A DNA stretch of 64,000 nucleotides. Origin: Ruminiclostridium sp964415835 (GTDB taxonomy: Bacteria > Bacillota > Clostridia > Acetivibrionales > DSM-1351). The stretch lies in assembly GCA_964415835.1 (NCBI GenBank), contig CAYQCA010000002.1, forward strand, positions 15,507-79,506. Reading direction: 5' to 3'. The translations under genes were made by a program, and so were the position numbers. Each line of letters begins with the position of its first letter. The first letter of the stretch is position 1. Positions 54,582 through 62,893 of this stretch are shown here, one piece after another. Below the pieces are notes generated by a model. It had not been told where the DNA came from, did no database searches, and worked only from the letters and a program-made list of their open reading frames with translations.

Positions 54582-56204
54582 ATGAATAAATATATTGCAC
54601 TCTTTCTCCATAGTGAGATTAATAGTATTTCTGAAAACGACAGAAAACAGTTTTTTGAAAAAAGCCTTAGCGTGAACTTATCCAGAGAAAAAACATATGC
54701 TATCCTCCTAATAATCTGGAATGTATTTATGGTTGTATATATAGGATTAGGAGCTTTAAATGGGACATGGGCCCGAATACCTGAGTATAAGTATGAGTTC
54801 TACTTACATATCGTTGGACTGCTAATTCCAGTTTTGTTTTTATGGAGATTTTTAAACAAAAGTAAATTCAAATCTTCAGTGAATTTAGGATTTATTTTAT
54901 TTGCGGTATATTGGACGGCTGCAATGGCTCTAGTGGATTTGTCTATTAATCAGCAGTTGATTGTATATTCAATAGGAATTATGGCTGTATCGGTTAGTTT
55001 AATTATGAATCCGAAGGAAAGTTGTCTTATTTATATTTCATCATATATCTTAATAGCTGTAGGAACTCTGCTGACTCAGAATAGGGCTGAAATTATAGAA
55101 AGCTCTATTTTAAATGGCTTAATATTAGTAGTTTTAGGTATAGTAATTTCAAAGATAATCTTCTCTTTTAACGTTAAGGATTTTATAAAAAATCTGACTA
55201 TAGAGGCCAAAACAGCTGAATTGGAAAGGTCTCAGATAATACTTGAAAGGGCATTAAGGGAACGTACGGAGGAACTTGCGCTGGCAAATGAACAACTTGT
55301 ACAAGAAATAAATGTCAGCCATGCACTGGAAATACAAGCTCTGGAATCAGAACTAAAATACCAAAAGAAACTTATAGCTCTAAATGAAGCAATGGAATAT
55401 GAAAAGATTAGAGGAGAGTTTTTTACAAACATATCCCATGAACTAAGAACTCCTTTAAATATCATTTTTTGTACGCTGCAAATGATAAACTCATTTGTTA
55501 AAAATGGAATTGAAATAGATAAAGTAAGAATGAGCAGGTATATGAATTTGATGCATCAGAACTGCTACAGATTGACCAGGCTAATAAATAATATTATTGA
55601 TATTACAAAGATAGACTCCGGATATTTTAAAATTAATCTCAGAAATCAAAATATTGTCAAAATCGTTGAGGATATAACATTATCAGTTATCCCCTTCGCT
55701 GAATACAATGGATTTAACGTTATCTTTAATTCGGAAATGGAAGAAAAAGTAATTGCATGTGATCCGGATATGATCGAAAGAATTATACTCAATCTTTTAT
55801 CTAATGCTATCAAGTTTTCAGTCCCTAATGGTAATATATTTATTAGCCTGTTCGAGATGAATAATTATGTTATTATAAAAGTAAGGGATAATGGAATTGG
55901 TATTCCCGAAGACAAACAAAGAACTATTTTTGATAGATTCATTCAGGTGGATAAGTCCACCAGCAGAGGTAGGGAAGGAAGCGGAATAGGTCTTTCACTT
56001 GTCAAGTCTCTTGTAGAAATGCACAATGGGATTATAGATGTTATTAGTGAACTGGGCAAGGGAAGCGAATTTATAATAGAGTTACCGGATGTAACTGTAA
56101 AGAGTGACCAAGAGAGTGCAGAGTATAGTAGCAACAATCTTGTTGACAAAACAGAAGTGGTTAGAATAGAGTTTTCGGATATTTACACTATGGAATATAA
56201 ATAA
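54582..56204 (+). CDS. Orphan membrane sensor histidine kinase
   Basis: A 540-residue HisKA-type kinase. Five or six membrane helices at residues 40-210, a long coiled coil (215-280), then the phosphoacceptor in FFTNISHELRTPLN. The HATPase blocks ILNLLSNAIKFS, VRDNGIGIPEDK and GSGIGLSLVKSLVEMHNG follow. No response-regulator gene is adjacent. ATG with GGAG upstream. Lies among c-di-GMP and stress-type genes. Confidence 0.9.
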   Translation: MNKYIALFLHSEINSISENDRKQFFEKSLSVNLSREKTYAILLIIWNVFMVVYIGLGALNGTWARIPEYKYEFYLHIVGLLIPVLFLWRFLNKSKFKSSVNLGFILFAVYWTAAMALVDLSINQQLIVYSIGIMAVSVSLIMNPKESCLIYISSYILIAVGTLLTQNRAEIIESSILNGLILVVLGIVISKIIFSFNVKDFIKNLTIEAKTAELERSQIILERALRERTEELALANEQLVQEINVSHALEIQALESELKYQKKLIALNEAMEYEKIRGEFFTNISHELRTPLNIIFCTLQMINSFVKNGIEIDKVRMSRYMNLMHQNCYRLTRLINNIIDITKIDSGYFKINLRNQNIVKIVEDITLSVIPFAEYNGFNVIFNSEMEEKVIACDPDMIERIILNLLSNAIKFSVPNGNIFISLFEMNNYVIIKVRDNGIGIPEDKQRTIFDRFIQVDKSTSRGREGSGIGLSLVKSLVEMHNGIIDVISELGKGSEFIIELPDVTVKSDQESAEYSSNNLVDKTEVVRIEFSDIYTMEYK

Positions 56205-56229
56205 AGCTTTTGAGGGGAGGATTTCGTGA

Positions 56230-56412
56230 ATGAAAGGTAAGACAAATTGCGAATTCTGTATAAACTATATTTATGATGAAGATTACGCTTGCTATGAATG
56301 TCAGGCTAATTTAGACGAAGATGAAATGGGAAAGTTTTTAAAAGATTCATATCATGATTGTCCTCATTTTCAATTTAATGATGAATATAAAACCGTGAGA
56401 AAACAGATATGA
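56230..56412 (+). CDS. Small cysteine-rich protein, DUF6472-like
   Basis: A 60-residue acidic protein with five cysteines: CEFC near the start, CYEC in the middle and a single Cys in HDCPHF. This spacing matches the clostridial DUF6472 family as I recall it; a small zinc- or iron-binding fold is likely. GGGAGG precedes the ATG. It lies 25 bp after the histidine kinase gene. Function unknown. Confidence 0.75.
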   Translation: MKGKTNCEFCINYIYDEDYACYECQANLDEDEMGKFLKDSYHDCPHFQFNDEYKTVRKQI

Positions 56413-56446
56413 CATTTTATGGCCTCGTTATACTATTGAAGGGACT

Positions 56447-57382
56447 TTGAATACTTTGCTGGACAAAAAGCTTTTTACAAATATTAAATTTATAGCAGTT
56501 ATTGCAACAGTATGTTGCATGTTATGGGGAAGTGCGTATCCGGGAGTTAAAATAGGGTATCAGTTATTTAACATTGGGGTAAGTGACATTCCATCAAAAT
56601 TTCTTTTTGCTGGATATCGGTTTACTGCATCCGGTCTTATTTTACTGGTAATCTCTGCACTAAGCGGGAAAAAGGTACTGAAGCTATCAAAAAATAATTT
56701 TATTAAATTATCAATTTTAGGATTGATTCAAACCACTTTCCAATATATTTTCTTTTATATAGGATTGGCAAATACAACCGGAGTAAAAGGCTCTATTTTA
56801 AACTCTATGGGAACTTTTTTTAGTGTAATTTTAGCACATTACATATATAAAAATGATAAATTGAACCGGAACAAAGTAATAGGATGCCTTGTAGGGTTTA
56901 TTGGAGTAATGCTGGTCAATCTCAGTAATGGTTTGTTTGATTTTTCTTTTAAATTTATGGGAGATGGATTTATTATAATTGCTGCACTGATGTTTTCGGT
57001 TGCTTCTGTTTATGCCAAGAGGATCAGTAAAGAAATGGATGTTATAGTGGTAACAGGGTATAGCCTTTTTCTGGGTGGTTTTGTGTTGGTATTACTAGGA
57101 GTAATTAATGGAGGCATTGTAGATAATTTTACAACAGCCTCAACATTATTGTTGCTGTATTTAGCCTTATTATCTGCAGTAGCCTTCACTTTATGGAATC
57201 TGCTGCTGAAATACAATAAAGTGGGTGCAGTATCGATTTATAACTTTTTGACACCTGTTTTTGGAGCTTTGCTATCGGCAATATTCCTGGGTGAAAGCAT
57301 TCTTGATTTAAAAAATATTGCAGCCCTTGTACTGGTTTGTATAGGTATATGGAGTGTCAATAAGGAGGATAAACTGATTTAA
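56447..57382 (+). CDS. EamA/DMT-family transporter
   Basis: A 311-residue membrane protein with ten predicted helices in two five-helix EamA repeats. Features include the WGSAYPGVKIGYQLF start block, and FLTPVFGALLSAIFLGES near the end of the second repeat. Members export amino acids, nucleosides or other metabolites. TTG start with GAAGGGA upstream. A strong terminator follows. Confidence 0.92.
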   Translation: MNTLLDKKLFTNIKFIAVIATVCCMLWGSAYPGVKIGYQLFNIGVSDIPSKFLFAGYRFTASGLILLVISALSGKKVLKLSKNNFIKLSILGLIQTTFQYIFFYIGLANTTGVKGSILNSMGTFFSVILAHYIYKNDKLNRNKVIGCLVGFIGVMLVNLSNGLFDFSFKFMGDGFIIIAALMFSVASVYAKRISKEMDVIVVTGYSLFLGGFVLVLLGVINGGIVDNFTTASTLLLLYLALLSAVAFTLWNLLLKYNKVGAVSIYNFLTPVFGALLSAIFLGESILDLKNIAALVLVCIGIWSVNKEDKLI

Positions 57383-57399
57383 AACTAATAGAACAGAAG

Positions 57400-57442
57400 G
57401 TAAAACCTTCTCATATGTAGCGTGAGAAGGTTTTACTTTTTT
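57400..57442 (+). terminator. Rho-independent terminator
   Basis: Perfect 14-bp stem gtaaaaccttctca / tgagaaggttttac, 9-nt loop, followed by TTTTTT. Confidence 0.95.
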
Positions 57443-57556
57443 CTATTAAAAATAATAATAGAAAATGTATAATTTTGTTTAAAAATTAAAAAAGATGATG
57501 ACAAAATTCAATGGAAATGTTAAACTATGGTGGAAGGATAATACAAACTACCTATG

Positions 57557-57565
57557 TGTTATAAT
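57557..57565 (+). promoter_or_regulatory. Extended -10 promoter of the riboswitch-EAL transcript
   Basis: TGT followed by TATAAT (57560-57565) is an extended -10 element. No good -35 box. The riboswitch begins about 30 bp downstream. Confidence 0.6.
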
Positions 57566-57593
57566 AGAATGCTTTATTAATATCAATATAAGT

Positions 57594-57680
57594 GAAAAAG
57601 GCAAACTTATCGAAAGATGAGGACGCAAAGCCACAAGTCTAAGGCTCTAATTTTGCTATGACGGTTGGGTTGCCAATTAA
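57594..57680 (+). ncRNA. c-di-GMP-I riboswitch (GEMM)
   Basis: The conserved order of this aptamer is plain: GGCAA (57600-57604) opening P1, a GAAA tetraloop (57612-57615), the highly conserved GGACGCAAAGCC block (57621-57632), a second helix, and GGGTTGCC closing P1 (TTGCC 57670-57674). It lies 130 bp before an EAL phosphodiesterase gene, a frequent target. Class I riboswitches bind one c-di-GMP. The expression platform is not clear: a weak tgaggt / acctca stem at 57715-57738 is present, and no U-rich terminator was seen before the gene, so translational control is possible. Confidence 0.93.
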
Positions 57681-57812
57681 GTTATCGGTAATGGAATGAA
57701 GAATAAGACCGGTATGAGGTCATAGCACGTTAACCTCAGATCTTAAACTTATCCATATAAACTAAGTAGGCAATCTAATTGTGTCTATTTTTATGTTTAT
57801 GGAGGAATTAAG
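57681..57812 (+). promoter_or_regulatory. Riboswitch expression platform and leader
   Basis: Leader between the aptamer and the GTG start. It contains a GGAGG ribosome-binding site (57801-57805) 7 bp before the start codon, and weak stem-forming segments. Nothing else was found. Confidence 0.6.
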
Positions 57813-58502
57813 GTGCAGCTGACTCAGAAAATTGAAAATAAGTTTATTCACTCGATTACACATTTGTTTCAACCTATTTATCAATTAAAGGATTTTTATG
57901 TTTTTGGCTATGAAGCTTTACTAAGGGACACTTCATTATTAGATTCAACACCGGCAGAACTTTTTAAAGAAGCTGATAAGACCGGGCATAGAAACAATCT
58001 CGATCTAATATCAATGAAAAAAGCTTTGAATAAGTTTAAATGTCAACCAAGTACATTATTTCTTAATGTATTTCCATCTACGCTTCTGGAAAAAGACTTT
58101 TTATCATGGTGGGACTTGCATGTTTCATCGGATATGGATATTGTACTTGAATTGCTTGAGAGTGAACCTATTTGCGAATGGGATGAAATTAAAATAATAA
58201 CAAAGGAATTAAGGTCAAGGAATATTAAAATAGCCATTGATGATATGGGTCAAGGGTATTCATTTTTACAGCAATGGGTTGAATTGGATCCTGACTTTGT
58301 CAAATTAGATCGGTACTTTGCGCAAAATCTTTCGGTTAATATACGAAAGCAAAAAATAGTAGAAAATCTTGTTGATTTGTTCTCTGATTCAACTGAAATT
58401 ATTATTGAAGGTATAGAGACGGAGAAAGACCTTAGTGTCGCTGAAGATTTAGGTATATCATATGCACAGGGATATTTGCTGGGAAGGCCTTCTCCTATTT
58501 AA
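57813..58502 (+). CDS. EAL-domain c-di-GMP phosphodiesterase
   Basis: A 229-residue protein that is almost only an EAL domain, acting in the cytoplasm. Key residues for metal-dependent hydrolysis of c-di-GMP to pGpG are present: EALLR (Glu34), the Asn in LFLNVFPS, the Glu in LELLES, IDDMGQGYS, DFVKLDR, IEGIETEKD and the QGYLLGRP end. So it should be active. GTG start with GGAGG at 7 bp. It lies behind a c-di-GMP riboswitch, so the level of its own substrate likely controls its expression. Confidence 0.93.
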   Translation: MQLTQKIENKFIHSITHLFQPIYQLKDFYVFGYEALLRDTSLLDSTPAELFKEADKTGHRNNLDLISMKKALNKFKCQPSTLFLNVFPSTLLEKDFLSWWDLHVSSDMDIVLELLESEPICEWDEIKIITKELRSRNIKIAIDDMGQGYSFLQQWVELDPDFVKLDRYFAQNLSVNIRKQKIVENLVDLFSDSTEIIIEGIETEKDLSVAEDLGISYAQGYLLGRPSPI

Positions 58503-58580
58503 GGATTTTTAAAACAGAGTGAAAAAAATATCTGTATTAGGGTATAATAATATAGAATAATATTTGAAAATTAATGGAGT

Positions 58581-59306
58581 ATGAGAAAAATGCCACACCC
58601 TACAGATATAAACAATGTAAAAGCTACGACAGGCTGCCTGCTAATTCATGGATTTGGAGGGAATATATCAGAGGTAAGACCTTTAGCTGAAAGACTTGAG
58701 GCAAAAGGTTTTATTGTTGAGTGTCCGTCTCTTAAAGGCCATACCGGAAAGCGTAATGACTTAAAAAAATGTACCTATGATCAATGGGTTATTTCTGCTA
58801 AAGAAGGTTACGAGAAGCTTCAGTCCTTGTGTAAAACTATTTATATAATTGGCTTTTCCATGGGAGGATTAATAACTCTTCAGCTGGCTTTAAACAACAA
58901 TGTAAATGGTATTGTAACACTGAATTCACCCATTTATTATTGGGATTTCAAAAGAGTTTTTTTAAATATTGCAGCTGATATAAAAAGCAGAAAATATGAT
59001 AACCTGCACAAATATATTTCTTCTATTTACAGGCTTCCTGCCCATGCACTATATAATTTTAGGGTACTCTTGGGAAAAACAAAACCTATCCTGAATTTAA
59101 TTAAGTGCCCGATATTTATTGCCCAGGCTTTACAAGATGATACAGTAAATAAAAGAAGTGCTGATTTTATGTTTAGGAATATTGGTTCAGAAACAAAAAA
59201 GATACAATATTATAATAATTCAGGGCATCTCATTTTATGGAGCAAGGTCGCTGATAGTGTAATGAACGATGTGGAAGAATTTTTACATGCCTGCAGGACT
59301 GATTAA
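58581..59306 (+). CDS. Alpha/beta-hydrolase carboxylesterase
   Basis: A 241-residue soluble carboxylesterase of the Est30/monoacylglycerol-lipase type. LIHGFGGNISEVRPLAERL gives the oxyanion region, GFSMGG the nucleophile serine, LQDDTVNKRSAD the acid, and NSGHLILW the histidine. The start could be ATG 58581 or ATG 58590. It hydrolyses short-chain esters or monoglycerides; natural substrate unknown. Confidence 0.9.
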   Translation: MRKMPHPTDINNVKATTGCLLIHGFGGNISEVRPLAERLEAKGFIVECPSLKGHTGKRNDLKKCTYDQWVISAKEGYEKLQSLCKTIYIIGFSMGGLITLQLALNNNVNGIVTLNSPIYYWDFKRVFLNIAADIKSRKYDNLHKYISSIYRLPAHALYNFRVLLGKTKPILNLIKCPIFIAQALQDDTVNKRSADFMFRNIGSETKKIQYYNNSGHLILWSKVADSVMNDVEEFLHACRTD

Positions 59307-59393
59307 AATAAATTGTTCATATCTAACCTGAATAGTTAGAAGCTATTTAACAGATAATATAAATAAAGCTTATAATTATTGAGGAGATTGAAG

Positions 59394-59831
59394 ATGGAGA
59401 TTGTAACTGCTTATTTTATTAATAAAGAACAGGCATTAATAGCTGCTGACTATTTACGGAACCATGGTTTTAAGGGTGGAATTTCTGTTTTAGGAGGCAG
59501 AGAAAATGATAATATTGGGAATGACGATTTACCGGATGATTTGGAAAATACAGGTATCAGTTATTTGCCGTTTGGATTTACTGCTACTATTATGCAGGGA
59601 GTAGGGCCGGTATTTATATCAGGGCCTGCACCAGGACTCTTATATGGTACTTCTAACGGTGATTTGACTGAAATATTGAATCAATGGGGAGTTCCTGAGC
59701 AAGTAGGAAAAGAAATAAAAGGGATTGTAAAAAATGGTAATGCGGTAATTTTAATAGAATGTGATTCGAATGAAAAATGGGGTGTACGGGATATGTTGGA
59801 GCATACAGGTGCACAAAATATCCATATTTAA
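59394..59831 (+). CDS. Hypothetical protein with stress-protein-like N-terminus
   Basis: A 145-residue protein. The start (MEIVTAYFINKEQALIAADYLRNHGF) resembles small proteins of the general-stress 17M/YflT type, and the middle is Gly-rich and hydrophobic (ATIMQGVGPVFISGPAPG). The C-terminal part (GKEIKGIVKNGNAVILIECD) is an alpha/beta stretch like that of DUF1269-type proteins. No membrane helix is certain. ATG 59394 was chosen because GAGGAG lies 7 bp upstream. Function unknown. Confidence 0.5.
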   Translation: MEIVTAYFINKEQALIAADYLRNHGFKGGISVLGGRENDNIGNDDLPDDLENTGISYLPFGFTATIMQGVGPVFISGPAPGLLYGTSNGDLTEILNQWGVPEQVGKEIKGIVKNGNAVILIECDSNEKWGVRDMLEHTGAQNIHI

Positions 59832-59854
59832 TGAGTTGCATAGTCGGAGGAGAA

Positions 59855-60496
59855 ATGGATAACATTAACTTGGTATTAAAACATTATAATAAAATTAAGC
59901 CGATAAACTGTACTGTTTTAAGCGGAGATATCAGAAAGATTTTTACAGTTAAGTTTAATGAAAACGAAAACAATGGCACAGGTATGATAAAGGGGGATCC
60001 GGTCTTAATAGGGGTACTTGATAGAGATAATGCTCTACAGGTTCATGGTGGAAGTGTGGTAAGCGGAACGCCACAGGAGGACGAATATATTCTATGCTCC
60101 AATGAGGTAGTAAAAATGTCCAATGACCAGGAAAAAAGACAATTCGAAAGATATCCTTCGTCTTTACTTGGTGATATTAAACTTTTAAACTCAAGCAAAA
60201 GAGAAGCCTCATGTATAAAAGACATAAGCTATTCCGGAATGGGAGTATACTCTGAAGGAGACTTTAATATTGGCGATATTGTTGAGGTGACTATATATTT
60301 AAGTAACAATGTAACCAGATTTGATGGAACAATCATGAGAAAAGAATTAACTTTTGGAAGACATGAATATGGCATTCAAATAATACATAGGGATAAAACA
60401 ACCATGGAAGCATCGAAGTCCCAGATATATAACCTGTTGCAAAGTGAAAAGGAATTAATGCTGAGACATATACTAAGTGCTAATTTAAAAATTTGA
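59855..60496 (+). CDS. PilZ-domain c-di-GMP-binding protein
   Basis: A 213-residue protein. An N-terminal YcgR-like flap (about 1-90) precedes a PilZ domain. The RxxxR motif (RQFER, Arg95-Arg99) and the DxSxxG motif (DISYSG, Asp123-Gly128) are both intact, so it should bind c-di-GMP. ATG 59855 with GGAGGAG upstream. It is 23 bp after the previous gene. It probably acts as the effector of the c-di-GMP signal made and degraded by nearby genes. Confidence 0.9.
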   Translation: MDNINLVLKHYNKIKPINCTVLSGDIRKIFTVKFNENENNGTGMIKGDPVLIGVLDRDNALQVHGGSVVSGTPQEDEYILCSNEVVKMSNDQEKRQFERYPSSLLGDIKLLNSSKREASCIKDISYSGMGVYSEGDFNIGDIVEVTIYLSNNVTRFDGTIMRKELTFGRHEYGIQIIHRDKTTMEASKSQIYNLLQSEKELMLRHILSANLKI

Positions 60497-60504
60497 GGAA
60501 TACA

Positions 60505-60990
60505 ATGATAAGTTCATTTGAACCTATAATAGATAAAAACAGTAAAATTTTGATTTTAGGGACAATGCCCGGAGTTATGTCTCTTCAGAAACAGGAGTAC
60601 TACGGATATGAAAGAAACGCCTTTTGGAAAATAATTTTTGAGCTATTTGGACAAGAGCTCCAAAACGATTATTCCAAAAAAAAAGAATTTCTAATCCGAC
60701 ATAACATTGCATTATGGGACGTGTTAAAAAACTGTGATAGAGAAGGCAGTAGTGACAGTAATATAAAAAACTCTGTGCCAAATGATTTTCAAGGGCTATT
60801 TAAAAAATATTCAAACATTCAGGAGATTTATTTCAATGGTCAGCCTGCTGAGAAGCTTTTTCGAAGACTGGTCATTAAAAAGCTTACTTTAAATATACCT
60901 TTATACAGTTTGCCTTCAACAAGCCCGGCAAACACAATGAGATTTGAACAAAAGCTTGAACAGTGGAAGCATATATTAAGGAATAGCTAA
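60505..60990 (+). CDS. DNA-deoxyinosine glycosylase (UDG superfamily)
   Basis: A 161-residue base-excision repair glycosylase. LILGTMPGVMSLQKQEYYGYERNAFW has the GTMPG and NAFW blocks of the deoxyinosine-type group, IALWDVLKNCDREGSSD the middle block, and LPSTSPANT the C-terminal loop. It removes deaminated bases (hypoxanthine) from DNA. ATG 60505 was chosen because GAGGAA lies 5 bp upstream. It is 8 bp after the PilZ gene. Confidence 0.88.
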   Translation: MISSFEPIIDKNSKILILGTMPGVMSLQKQEYYGYERNAFWKIIFELFGQELQNDYSKKKEFLIRHNIALWDVLKNCDREGSSDSNIKNSVPNDFQGLFKKYSNIQEIYFNGQPAEKLFRRLVIKKLTLNIPLYSLPSTSPANTMRFEQKLEQWKHILRNS

Positions 60991-61000
60991 ATAATAACTT

Positions 61001-61117
61001 CCCATTTTTGCAGTGGCTAATTTTCGAAATTGTGTCGTTGTCGTCGGTCGCAATACGGTCGGTATTGCTTCCTCCTCCGCCTAACACTTTCGAAAATTTT
61101 CTCACTGCAAAATCGGG
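61001..61117. repeat. Long imperfect intergenic hairpin, possible dispersed repeat
   Basis: Arms 61001-61035 and 61084-61117 can pair over about 33 bases, with a few mismatches (cccatttttgcagtg against cactgcaaaatcggg; aattttcgaaa against tttcgaaaatt). The loop holds a second perfect 7-bp hairpin gcaatac / gtattgc (61050-61056 and 61062-61068) and is GC-richer than its surroundings. It lies between convergent genes and could act as a terminator or be a REP/MITE-like repeat. Confidence 0.7.
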
Positions 61118-61168
61118 TTTTATTATTTAACTATTCCTACAATTACAGGATGCTTAGGTTGTAGCTTC

Positions 61169-61777
61169 TCAGCGGGTAATAAAATAAACAGCTTTATAAG
61201 TTAAGGTTTCTATGTAATTAAACCTTTGAATGTTGTCAATGCCGTGTAAAGAGGTATAAATTGAAATAATCAGATCTATAGAGAGACATATAAAAAAAGA
61301 ATAGCATAATGATGCTTTTAACTTCTCAGGTATTGAAGAAATTGCTTTTATTATTAAAGGATGGATAATATAGGCTGCAATTAGTGTCAAGGCACCCCAC
61401 ATAAGAGAGTTCCTTAAGCATATAAGACCCATGAAATTAGCAAATCTTTCACTGTAGTTCCAGAGCCTAAGGCCAAAAAGCTGGTTTAAAAGAATGCCTG
61501 TTACAAGTTCCAATGCTGATGTTAAAGTCAAAGAACACAGAAATAACTTAAGAGGGCTTGTTTTAACACCTTTTAGAATATAAACAACCAATATCAATCC
61601 TATTCCATAAACCCCGCATAGAGGGGAAACTAAAAAACCTCTTTTTACAAGGTGACCATGGTAGATGGACATATAAATCGTCTCAATTACCCAACCCAAA
61701 AACGAATAAATAATAAAGCATAAAAAAATATTAAGAAATTCATAGGCATATTTTGACTTATTTAAGTGATTAATCAT
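61169..61777 (-). CDS. CmpB-like membrane protein (putative ABC transporter permease family)
   Basis: A 202-residue membrane protein of the family annotated as ABC_trans_CmpB. The block FIIYSFLGWVIETIYMSI with KRGFLVSPLCGVYG, SALELVTGILL, and CLRNSLMWGALTLIAAYIIHPLI is typical. Five or six helices are predicted. Despite the family name, its role is not established. ATG 61777 was chosen because GAGGG lies 8 bp upstream; upstream start codons lack such a site. Confidence 0.8.
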   Translation of the reverse strand: MINHLNKSKYAYEFLNIFLCFIIYSFLGWVIETIYMSIYHGHLVKRGFLVSPLCGVYGIGLILVVYILKGVKTSPLKLFLCSLTLTSALELVTGILLNQLFGLRLWNYSERFANFMGLICLRNSLMWGALTLIAAYIIHPLIIKAISSIPEKLKASLCYSFFICLSIDLIISIYTSLHGIDNIQRFNYIETLTYKAVYFITR

Positions 61778-61911
61778 ATTTATGGCCCTCAAATTTGTTT
61801 CCCTACCTTTTATATATGTATTCATGGTCGTGTCCAAAATTGACAAAGACTAGCCACTTTGATAATATCTATTTTTAATAGGCTGCAAGAATATAGGTTG
61901 AGGTAACCAAA

Positions 61912-62802
61912 TTGAAAAACAATATAAAATATGAAACCAAGATTTGCGATGTGAAAATTAAAAACAGAGATCTGCAATATACTTTAAAGCGGAGCCAAAG
62001 AAAAACAATCGGAATATCCATAGATAAAAGCGGGCTAAATGTAACATGTCCTATTCATACATCTCAGAGCTATATAACCCAACTTCTGATAAAAAAATCC
62101 GATTGGATTCTAAAAAAACTTTTATATATTGAAGGCAGATGTGACCAAAAAGATAAACCTAAGAGTTTTAATGATGGCGAACCCTTCTATTTTTTGGGAA
62201 ACACATACCCGCTCAAGCTTATAAAGAATAAGACCGTGAAAAAAACATCAGTTACATTCGATTCAGAAAATATATCGAGGCTTCAAAAATGTCCCCCACC
62301 TCTACAGGTGGCGGATAGTCTGAGATTTTCAGGAGGTGAGCATTTCTCCTGCCTCGATGAAACGCCGCTAATGAAAGAAAATTTTTCTACAACCGAAAAA
62401 TTTTCTCTGAATTTAGGCGTTATAATCGTTTATTATTCAGAGTTTGACCAGAATAAAATAAAAAAAGCCTTAAAATTATGGTATGTCAATCAATTCAAGT
62501 CATTGATTGAACAGAGAATACGCAAATACGCAGACATTATCGGTGTTTTTCCAAAAAGGATTGCTGTCAGAGAGCAAAAGACCAGATGGGGCAGTTGCAG
62601 TGCAAAGGGCAATATAAACCTTAATTGGAAGCTTATAATGGCTCCGGTTGATGTTTTGGATTATGTACTGGTTCATGAGCTTTGTCATCTGAAGGAACTA
62701 AACCATTCAAAAAAATACTGGCAGCTGGTAGAAAGCATAGTGCCGCAATATAAGGTTTACCGTAAATGGTTAAAGGAGAATGGGGACAGGTTAAGTATTT
62801 AA
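61912..62802 (+). CDS. YgjP-type (M48-like) metallopeptidase carrying an in-frame palindromic insert
   Basis: A 296-residue protein. The YgjP/WLM-like domain is complete: EQKTRWGSC and the zinc site VHELCHLKELNH (His255, Glu256, His259, His265). The N-terminal part, up to about residue 118, and the part after 158 both match the family. Between them is a 40-residue insert (119-158, PPPLQVADSL...FSGGE...LDETPLMKENF) encoded by the 62266-62384 palindromic element. Usual members have about 230-240 residues, so the insert largely accounts for the extra length. TTG start with GAGG upstream. The reading frame is kept, so the peptidase may still be functional. Confidence 0.88.
   Translation: MKNNIKYETKICDVKIKNRDLQYTLKRSQRKTIGISIDKSGLNVTCPIHTSQSYITQLLIKKSDWILKKLLYIEGRCDQKDKPKSFNDGEPFYFLGNTYPLKLIKNKTVKKTSVTFDSENISRLQKCPPPLQVADSLRFSGGEHFSCLDETPLMKENFSTTEKFSLNLGVIIVYYSEFDQNKIKKALKLWYVNQFKSLIEQRIRKYADIIGVFPKRIAVREQKTRWGSCSAKGNINLNWKLIMAPVDVLDYVLVHELCHLKELNHSKKYWQLVESIVPQYKVYRKWLKENGDRLSI
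62266..62384 (+). repeat. In-frame palindromic element, copy A
   Basis: At least 119 bp. The ends atcgaggc (62274-62281) and gcctcgat (62351-62358) are inverted repeats, and two inner hairpins exist (ccacct/aggtgg and caggag/ctcctg). It matches the copy at 63882-64000 in 103 of 119 positions without gaps. It lies inside the YgjP-type gene and is read in frame. Confidence 0.9.
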
Positions 62803-62818
62803 CTATGCTTAGAATCTA

Positions 62819-62847
62819 TTGACAATCAACAAGCATAATCGTATACT
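62819..62847 (+). promoter_or_regulatory. Promoter of the terminal LacI gene
   Basis: TTGACA (62819-62824), 17-bp spacer, TATACT (62842-62847). Confidence 0.85.
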
Positions 62848-62860
62848 CAATTTATATAGT

Positions 62861-62878
62861 TGTGTAACCGGTTACACA
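62861..62878. promoter_or_regulatory. 18-bp perfect palindrome, LacI-type operator
   Basis: tgtgtaaccggttacaca equals its reverse complement and has a central CG. It starts about 13 bp after the -10 box, so binding would block transcription. The LacI-family gene just downstream probably regulates itself here. Confidence 0.85.
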
Positions 62879-62893
62879 TACCAAGGAGGTAGC

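Noticed and set aside
60884..61105. Open frame on the minus strand through the hairpin (with a Gly-rich segment).
   Set aside because: It overlaps a well-supported glycosylase gene, has no ribosome-binding site and consists largely of the hairpin's own sequence.
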